Assembly (NCBI GenBank): GCA_949987565.1
Contig: OX465111.1
Coordinates: forward strand, 11,303,202 to 11,367,201
Direction of reading: 5' to 3'
From: Luidia sarsii
Taxonomy: Eukaryota; Echinodermata; Asteroidea; Paxillosida; Luidiidae
DNA: 64,000 bases
Both the position numbers and the translations under genes were made by a program. How positions within the stretch are numbered: position 1 is the stretch's first letter; the number at the start of each line of letters is the position of its first letter. Positions 55,691-64,000 of the stretch are shown piece by piece. The notes beneath the pieces were generated by a model that saw nothing but the letters and a program-made list of their open reading frames with translations, was not told where the DNA came from and made no database searches.

Positions 55691-55786
55691 CTGTGGAGAA
55701 ATAGCAGGTAAATCTGATAATCCCGCTTTTATATCCAATGCTTCTGTTTCGGTACTCGTCTTCGAGGAATGTATCTCCATGCTCAC

Positions 55787-56124
55787 ATGTCCGATGTGAC
55801 AGGTATGTCCGATGTGACAGGTATGTCCGATGTGACAGGCATGTCCGATGTGACAGGTATGTCCGATGTGACAGGTATATCCGATGTGACAGGTATGTCC
55901 GATGTGACAGGTATGTCCGATGTGACAGGTATGTCCGATGTGACAGGTATTTCCGATGAAACAGGTATGTCCGATGTGACAGGTATGTCCGATGTAACAG
56001 GTATGTCCGATGTGACAGGTATGTCCGATGTGACAGGTATGTCCGATGTGACAGGTATTTCCGATGAAACAGGTATGTCCGATGTGACAGGCATGTCCGA
56101 TGTTACAGGCATGTCCGATGTGAC
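55787..56124. repeat. 18-bp minisatellite, end of unit 3
   Basis: About 19 units, identical in variant order to 46890-47227. Confidence 0.95.
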
Positions 56125-58056
56125 AAATTAGGTACAGTATCAAAATAATTATGCGCATGATAACAGGGGAAAGGATCAAGAATCTTTAGTGGTCGCGATG
56201 CAGTAACAAAGAATATGGAGGGGTGCCCCCGAGGCCACCCAGTGCAGATAGAGTTAAGCTTCAGAAATGACCATGAAGCATAGATTTTGAAATACTTCGC
56301 GCCATTTCATCGTTCGTAATAGTTTATGCGTAGGCTATAGGCCCTATTTTGATCGTTACGGACTGAAACTACACTGAGCAAGCACTCAAACATGTGTGTA
56401 CACAATAATTGCCCAGTTTCCTTTGGAGAATGGAGGGAAATATTTACAGCTTCGTGAACATTGCGCTGAAATAATCCAAAGCAAAGGGACCCCGATCAAG
56501 TTGACTTGCACGCTGCAGTGGGAGTGAACAAAACACACAGAGGAGGTTTGTATGGACTCTTCACTTTCTCGTTATTATCGTCAAGACAATGTCGTTCCAC
56601 TTTGCCAATCTGTAGCTTGATATGTGCTCTAGAATACCCGGACAAAATCCAAGACGGTTTAGATTATATCTTAGAAATAGTTCAGGGCAATGGAGACATG
56701 TTTTCCTTGGATGGTGCACAGCCAAGAATAGTAAAGCGTAAATACTACCATGGAAAGAGAATGGCGGATTAGATAAGCTTTGCCTTCACTTTAAACCGCG
56801 CCAGTCAGGTAACTTTCAGGATACTCATGGGACATGCTGCCACCCTAGACGCTGTAAGACTGTAATAGCCTACAGTCAATAATATAACAATATTATAATC
56901 GTTCAACTCAACTCAAAATCAACTCAAAATCATTCGGTCAACATGAGTAGCCTCGTTCAAAGCAGTCTCTCCGGTATGGTTCCGGGCAGAGATCCGGGCC
57001 ATACGCACGCGTACCGCGGCTCAACGGCATGCACTATACCACGCCGGATCCAAGCTGTACACACTCAGCACGCAGGCCGTACCACTGCACGCAGTTATGT
57101 CCAACTATGGTAACTTGACATTAATTTTGAGGGTGGCGCAAATGATAAAGACAAGAGGTAACTAAACCTAAGTATAACAAGCACAATGTTGGTACCCTGC
57201 TTTCTGTATTTGGAATAACTTTCCAAACGGGAAAGACCATTTCGGTCGCTTTCATGCCCCAAGCTTACGAGATTTGCATTTGTCCAGGTTTGCATTTTAA
57301 ATTCACTTGTAAATGTAAAAGTTAAGTGCACTCATTGATTCGGGAAATTTGCCAAGTTTCTATATCACGTGTCACAACAGATACAATCACAACCCTGCCG
57401 GTCAGAGTTTATTCTACTCCACCCAAGAACTACAATGAGCATAAAAGGTGAGCGCACTTTCTTCAGGTCCCCCTCCCCACCCGAATCATCACTAACTCTG
57501 GCACGAAAAACCAAACTTTATTGTTCCGTATAGGCTTCAAAGGAGGCGGGTTCTTATTAGAATATATGAAGTTTTATTTTGTCAACACTTAATGATAGTT
57601 AGCTCGGTGGAGCGATCTTGGACTGATTTAGTGCGATGCAGCACCAGACTAAGGTTGCCTTTCAACAAATTCCGCCCTCCATGTCCTCCAAACAATAGTA
57701 TATTATGTAATTGTGTCCGCTGTTTTCTCATGACATGGTTGATGGATTGCGCCAGAACTTACGCAGGTGTGTTATATTATACGCTGGGTTAGCATGTGGG
57801 TGCGAGTCTATGATCTTCGTAAATGGTGTACCCTAACCTTCAACGATTTCGGGTCCAAATTGGCGCCAATAATAAACGTCTTAATCTTGCATCAATATTA
57901 CTGACGGACCGAATTGACTCTGCTGTTTGCAAACGTTCACGTATTGCTACGACCATGTAGGGAAATCGTGAAAGTCATCGGATTAACGCGGACTGGGCTC
58001 CTGCTGACGTTGCCCCAGCCAGCGAGGAAGGACACGAGGGTGACTTCGGCAGGATG

Positions 58057-58084
58057 TGACGTCAGATGACGGCAGCATATAATA
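58057..58084 (+). promoter_or_regulatory. CRE-TATA module, unit 4
   Basis: TGACGTCA followed by CATATAATA, unchanged despite the nearby recombination joint. Confidence 0.4.
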
Positions 58085-61000
58085 GACTCTCGTGTGTAAA
58101 ACAGTACGTCCATCTTTTGTTTCCACAATCACGCAAGGTATAACTTGATAGTCTTTACAGTTGTAGCCAGACTCGCGGCCGGCTGTATGTTTTCATCACA
58201 AACTGCCAAACTATCAAGAATCAAATTAATGGATATTTTCTATTATTTTTTTACTTATGCGAAATGTCTAGTGATTGTAATATGACATGTAAGGGCGGAG
58301 CAATGTTTTGATAAAGACAAGAGGTTTCTAGACCTAATTATAATAAGCACAATGTTTATTCTGAACAACTGTACAAACAGGAAAGACTCTTTGGGTGCTT
58401 TACATGCCCCAAGCTTACGAGATGGGACGGTTTTTCTTAGCGGCCCTGCTTTGCATTTCCTATTCACTCGTAAATTTAAGCAATACATTCCTGCAAACAA
58501 CTGTTAAAATTATTGTATTCTTCACTTCATATGTTGGGACATTTTACCGAGACCGAGTAAACAAGTTTCCACATATTGTGTCATAATAGGCCTAGGTACC
58601 CACCGAGGAAAGCAGGTCGGAGTTTATTCTACTCCACCCAAAAACTACAATGGGCATAATGGATGCACTTTCTTCGGGTTTTTCCCAGGCACACAATACT
58701 GAGCGTTCAATAACTCCAGCACGTATACACGGAAACCGCATTATAGTCCCAAGTCACGTGGCCTTTAAAAAGAGGCGGGTAGAAGCTCGAGCTTGATGCG
58801 GAGTTCATTCAATCCGCGTCACATTCCATGCATAAATGGTTATATTTCACTATGATTGACAACAATCTCACAGGGTACAGCGAATACAGCGATCCTGTAG
58901 GCCACGCACGGCCAAGCAACTGCGCACGTGCGCACAACGTGTCACGATCACCCACACGCCGTGCGCGTCCACTGCCCGCCCGCAACCACCGAAAGCAATA
59001 CTCTCCTTTGAAATTTGGTCTTGAAAAGGCCCAAAATGTACATTTCCTCTCTTGCCAGGGTATCAAGAGTCAGAATTACTATGAAAATATAAACACCGGT
59101 TGACCATGGTTAAGGATAAAACTCGGGTTTGGAAAGGAATTGCCTGGTACATATGAAACAAAACGGAAAGTGTGTAGTAAAGAACACAACATTTAAAACG
59201 TTATGTCGGACAAAATGGCGACAATTTGTCCGACCTTAAATCGCGCGTTGTGATTGGTCAATTCATCAAGGGGCGTGGCTTACTGGATCGGTGCATGTAT
59301 TACAGTAATAGGTAACTACCAGCCTCACGTATACATAATATACATCTTATTGATAGTCCCCTAAGTTTTGAATACATGTAGGCCTACTTTTGTAACGCTG
59401 CCAGTGTTGTTTACGTCATACCTCCAGTGCAACTGATCATGGTAATGATATATAATCACAGCTTGAACACCATTAAAACGCTATGTTTACATATCATAGA
59501 ATAAATGCATGTCAATATACTTTGGCTTCATCAACTGAACATAATTAGTTTCTTATGGAAAACAGTCCACTGCATGGCTGCCTACACGGACGTGCAAAGT
59601 GGTAACACCCACAAGGTGAGTGCTTCCCAGGGGACAGGGCTTGCACACGCATGAACATTGATATAAAAAAGTGTCAATTGCACACAGGGTTCAGGGTGAA
59701 CAAAACTTGGATTTAAGTATGAACACAGTTACAAATGAGTTATTTTGCTAACAAACAGGCGGCAGGCAGACAGACAGACACACAGACAGACAGACAGACA
59801 GGCAAACAGACAGACAGACAGACAGACACCCAGACAGACACCCAGACGCCAGCAAAAATACAACCACCGTCACGTATGCATTTATAGTCCCATTTGGGAA
59901 AATAATACTTTCATTAACCAGTGGTTAAACTACCCCAATTTCAACTGATAATCTATACAGTGCAGAAATGTAGGATGATACAATCAACAGGGGTGGGTTT
60001 TCACCGACTTCTTTCTTATTTTGCGGAGGAGTTGGAACATTTCGTAATGATTTAGTTCATGACTATTTAGGCTGAAATGGGATGGCGTTTATTTCCACAG
60101 GCTGTGGGCCTATTGTGAGCCTTTCTAGGTTCACTGACCATGACCTGTTGCGCAGATACCACACTGCACACAAATGGCTGCATACCGGCATGTTTCGTTT
60201 GCATGTTTGGGGGTTTTATGCCCCCCCCCCAAAAAAAAAAAAAAATAAATAAAAAATAAATAAATAATATAATAATAAGCACCCCTAAAAAAAAACCTGG
60301 TCTGGAACCGTGCCTGCCTACATACCGACAGCCATTTCGTCTCGGGTCACAGACCTACACACTTTTGTCAGTACACGGTCGTGACGGCCGTCATAGCGCT
60401 TGTTTGTTGGCTCATGCAGTTGAGCGTATCATGACTCCGGGAGGAAAAAATAGATCTACAAGACAATATTTGATTTCAGGTTGCTTTTTCTCACTTTTTA
60501 GGAGAACTCAGTTCTAGCGTGAACATGAACCAGGGTAGAATTTTGGCGCTGTCACAATTGCAGGTTAACCCAGTTTGCTGTCACAATACATTGCCCATAC
60601 TTACTCTTAAGAAAAGTAAAACTAATGAAGGAAGCAAAATGGGAAAAGTTATAACAGATTTATTTGACTGTAGCCACATTGAAGTGCCGACTTAATGTGT
60701 CGCATTCTTGCGCTCTTGTTCACCAAAGTTTTCATTGAAACATCAGTCCCAAGACAAATCTTTGTAATATGGCTACCTCCCTACCAATAGCCTATAGCAC
60801 AGATTGTAGCCAGCACTCAGCAGGCTACCATCAGTTTGATAAAAAATCAAGCTCAAGGATGCAAAGTTATTAAGGTTTTCGACGTGCCTAACATAAACAC
60901 GGACAATTATGTACAAGTTACACGTAGCTTGTAATGTATAGGGTATGGTCACTTTTTCAAGACAGTGTGTCCGAGACAAAGACGGGTCTTTGTCTTGGGC

Positions 61001-62636
61001 CGCCTTGTTGCCGTAAAAACAGGGGGGAAAACAACTCCCGATTTGGCAATGACCCCAACCAGCCCTGTCGCCGATATTTTGGTGTAAATGAAAGCAATCT
61101 TCAATATCTTCTGTTCACCGCTCGCGCTCCACTGCTCTCCAGCTACTGCACCAAAGTTTGTCCGGGTGTCCAGTGAACCATCGACCCAATCAGTGTGCCT
61201 CGCACTTTTCCATGTCACTCACTAAAGTTGTACAAGTATCATGCTATACTATGCGAGTAACCGTGACCTAGGACATTATTAGTTAGCACAATCCAAGCGT
61301 AACAACTGGTGGCAGCGATGGGATTCAAACCTACGCCATCGATATAGCTTCAGCTACGTATTTGCAGTTCCTCAGTGTCAATATTCAAAATGCTCCCTAG
61401 TCCTCCAATACTTTGGTCAGGTAGTAGGCCTACCCGTGCCGCACAGCGAGCGCGCTTGGTCCGCATTGTCCAACATTTTTTAGGTAGCTAGGGAGCATGT
61501 TGACGTTGAAGAGCCTGTTGACGTTGAGGAGCTGTACATACGTAGCCTCACATACCTTATCCCGACTTATCTGGCAACTGCTGCATCTAGCTGAAGCATT
61601 AGCCTGGTCTGCCTATTTATTAACCGCCTAAGATTCTAGTCTGCTTTGGAAGATTAGAAACCAAAGGCACTTTAGGAATGATAGGTTTGCGGTAGCACCA
61701 TGCAAATTTATCCTTTGTAAGTACTATGTGTAGGGCGACGTTTGGAACAAAATACTCTGTTCGTCTTCAGAAGACTTGACGAACATCGTATACCGTACTA
61801 TTCGAAACGTCTAGTTCCTGTTCTTTTCAGAACCACACATACCCACTAAAGATAATTCTGCATGGTGTGTAACTCCTGCTATTCTCACCATGAAAACCTT
61901 CAAAACGAGACATCCTTATAACGGTCAAGTGTTACTTGTACATTTGTTGTGTAAGATAAAACTATTTCTCATACTTAAAGAAGATGCAAGGCGGTGATTA
62001 TGAATAATGAGGTTGGCTGAAATGTGTTTGACATAAGTTTCAAAGTCAGAAAGGCATTCGTCTCGCAAGGGGGAGGGGTGGTGACACATGCTTTGCACAG
62101 TTCCAGGCATGCCAGGGCTTCTCAAACCTTACTCTTGTAAGGCGAACCCACTTACCACAAACTAAGAAATGTAACTAATGCTCAAATTACACGCGTTGGA
62201 AAAGAAGGTCTTGATATGCCTTTTCATCAGTGAAGTTAGATCAAATCACGGAACTCATGAAAGTAGGAGAGCTTCAAAATTATCCGATGGATTCAATGGC
62301 ATTAGCTTACTCATGGGTATAATGTTGCTGATCGAGGTGACAGAAAAGCGAGAATTGGACGCAGTTATGAGCAGTGGCGATGGAAACAATGAGAGGAAAC
62401 CTTCTTAGAGACTTTCCCTTCGTGTGACTTTCCAATCAATGACTAGTGTAGCTTAACTTACTAGCATCGTTCACTTAGTTCAATCTGATGGCATTGACTA
62501 AGCTGATGCCTTTATGACAATTTCTTACGATTAAGGTGGTGATTGCGCTTGTCAATTTCACATTGATTCTGAAGGAGCCTTGCTTTACACCACTCATCCC
62601 TTGGACATGTAGCTCACCGTTAGGAAGGAACTTAAC

Positions 62637-62714
62637 CTGATATTTCACCACCAGTGCTAACATCAGAAGGAAGATGAAGGCCGAGAAGATCTTTGCTTCC
62701 TCACGACGCCCCAT
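62637..62714 (-). CDS. Signal-peptide exon, unit 4 (phase 0 donor)
   Basis: The same MGRREEAKIFSAFIFLLML start and KYQ end as unit 2, with CAG|GTTAAG. Confidence 0.45.
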
Positions 62715-63399
62715 CTTCCACAGAGGTACTTCGCCTCGATTCTGTTGGTTTATTTGTCCTTGGAAATATATGAGTCTTCAACTTTGAGGACCAGAATCGT
62801 ATAGAAAGCCACGATCTCCCACCGACTCTCAAAGCTCAGCATTCACTGATGCTTGCGGTCACTACGTACGAGGGCTATAAGTCGAATCTGGGATCCCGCA
62901 AGCACCAGCTTACGACGCCCTGTTCCGGGCAGGCGGGTACTGGGTCTTGGGGCCTTTCTCGCTGCAGGCCAGCACCATCGACTGGCTCCTAAACGAAATC
63001 AGAATCGCCTGGGACTGGGGTTGTTATTTGGGCTTGGGAAGTTAAGCCCGGACGAACATTCCCAAATGTGTTCGGCTTGTTTGTTAAGCAATGACTGTTT
63101 TTGTTAGGGAAAATATCCCTGAGTTGTTCATTGCTTTTGGACGTTAAATGGCAGGATTATTGGTGGTGCTATACATACCGAGGATGCTGCCATTGTTTGG
63201 GTTCTGGTTGGTGAACAAGGGAGATACTTTTCTTAGGAACAAGCTCGATCTCGGGTTTTAAAAAGATACCATGCATCTACCGGTATAATATTGTGGGAAA
63301 AGGCCGCTAAAGGATTATCTTTTCTCAAAAACCGATACTATGGTAAAATACGACTCAATGACTGTGTTTCGGATTAGTTACCGGCTGAAAAAACCTTAC

Positions 63400-63471
63400 C
63401 TATAGTAGTTGAGGCCTCTGTGGTAGTTGAGGCCACTGTGGTAGTTGGGTCCGCTGTGGTGGTATTGGTTT
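63400..63471 (-). CDS. Thr-rich exon a, unit 4
   Basis: A 72-bp phase 1-1 exon with the same coding content as the unit 2 copy. Confidence 0.6.
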   Translation of the reverse strand, partial: KPIPPQRTQLPQWPQLPQRPQLL

Positions 63472-63605
63472 CTGTGGAGAAATAGAAGGTAAATCTGATA
63501 ATCTCGCTTTTATATCCAGTGCTTCTGTTTCAGTACTCGTCTTCGAGGAATTTATCTCCATGCTCACATATGCAGCTATCCCCCCGGCGGCAAGATTTCT
63601 ATAGC

Positions 63606-63664
63606 CACCAAAGCCTCGTTGCAGTTGCCTATTAATGATAGGCAACTGCAACGAGGCTTTGGTG
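63606..63664. repeat. 59-bp hairpin, unit 4
   Basis: Intact arms with the TTAATGATA tip, as in unit 3. Confidence 0.92.
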
Positions 63665-63896
63665 CAGTATAATAGTATTATAGTATTATAGGCCAGGTTG
63701 TTTGGGTTCTGGTCGATGAACAAGGGAGATGCTTTTCTTAGGAACAATTTCGATCTCGGGGAAAAATTACCATGCCTCTATTGGTATAATATTCTGGAAA
63801 AAAGCCGCTAAAGGATTATCTTTTCTCAAAAATCGATACCATGCATGATAGATTAAGGCTCAATGAGTATGTTTCGGATTAGTTACCGGCTGAAAA

Positions 63897-64000
63897 AAAA
63901 GTTGAAGCCAAGGTGGTATTTGAGTCCGTTGAGGTGTTTTGGGTTGCTGTGGCATTTGAGGCCTCCATGGTGGTAGTGGTTTCTGTGGTAGTTGAGGCCA
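63897..64000 (-). CDS. Thr-rich exon b, unit 4 (cut by window end)
   Basis: The GCCG|GTAACT donor and the 3' part of the exon are present; the acceptor lies past position 64000. It shows that the tandem array continues. Confidence 0.55.

Larger units (their letters stand above)
47228..56124. repeat. Tandem unit 3 (about 8.90 kb)
   Basis: Complete unit. Signature variants (GACATATGTTTAGATAG near 53140, AACCCGGGTCGAATT near 52208, full palindrome end at 53537) align with unit 1 rather than unit 2 in its middle part. Confidence 0.9.
56125..64000. repeat. Tandem unit 4 (partial, mosaic)
   Basis: From 56125 to 57552 it follows unit 3 (offset about 8,896). At 57552/57553 GGCGGGTT joins CTTATTAGAAT, skipping the 594 bp that lie at 48658-49251 in unit 3. 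Beyond this it follows unit 2 (offset about 17,225), except a short unit-1-like patch at about 58340-58470. The window ends inside Thr exon b. Confidence 0.88.

Overview
The window looks like nuclear DNA of a marine invertebrate animal. It has short spliceable coding blocks with GT/AG borders, extracellular domain families (EGF, VWD, AMOP, NIDO, HYR), tRNA-derived SINE-like repeats, many foldback/MITE-like elements, a Penelope-type retroelement relic, and AT-moderate DNA rich in TACATGTA and TAGGCCTA words. The mix of hyalin-type (HYR) modules with a MUC4-like tail suggests a non-vertebrate deuterostome (echinoderm, hemichordate or amphioxus). The exact lineage cannot be read from the sequence alone.

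One large gene on the minus strand dominates. It reads from high to low coordinates and its 3' end lies beyond position 1. I recognised about 27 body exons by domain homology, splice signals and matching intron phases. In protein order they are: a signal-peptide exon (36653-36731 in the copy nearest the body); eight 249-bp HYR exons alternating between two subtypes (27892 down to 19730); one exon with a long Thr/Pro/Ser mucin tract plus a ninth HYR (18407-17385); HYR 10 and 11 (15886-15635, 14892-14638); a NIDO domain (13644 to about 11.7 kb); AMOP (about 11.7 to 10.6 kb); a CC-containing linker (10145-10035); a VWD domain with its C-terminal extension (9486-5517); a cadherin/Ig-like segment (5375-4506); and four EGF modules, the last two calcium-binding (to 674). 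This is the NIDO-AMOP-VWD-EGF tail of MUC4-type membrane mucins attached to a hyalin-like HYR and mucin ectodomain. The likely product is a secreted or membrane-anchored extracellular adhesion or mucus protein.

The gene body carries layered local duplications. HYR exon pairs have duplicated in tandem, with an exact 1,737-bp offset between near-identical blocks. The introns hold 18-bp minisatellites, two MITE families, a piggyBac-like TTAA insertion with an empty paralogous site, and SINE-like sequences. A broken GIY-YIG/Penelope retroelement lies at 28.68-29.18 kb.

From 29.6 kb to the window end there are four tandem units of about 8.7-8.9 kb, the last cut by the edge. Each holds a signal-peptide exon, two small Thr-rich phase 1-1 exons, a 59-bp near-perfect hairpin, promoter-like modules, (CAGA)n and A-rich microsatellites, and an 18-bp minisatellite. 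The 5' end of the gene, or of several neighbouring genes, has therefore been amplified. Only the copy nearest the body has a signal-peptide donor in the phase (1) that matches all downstream exons. Unit 4 is a mosaic: it follows unit 3 up to 57552 and mostly unit 2 afterwards. I see no convincing plus-strand protein gene, rRNA, functional tRNA or CRISPR array.
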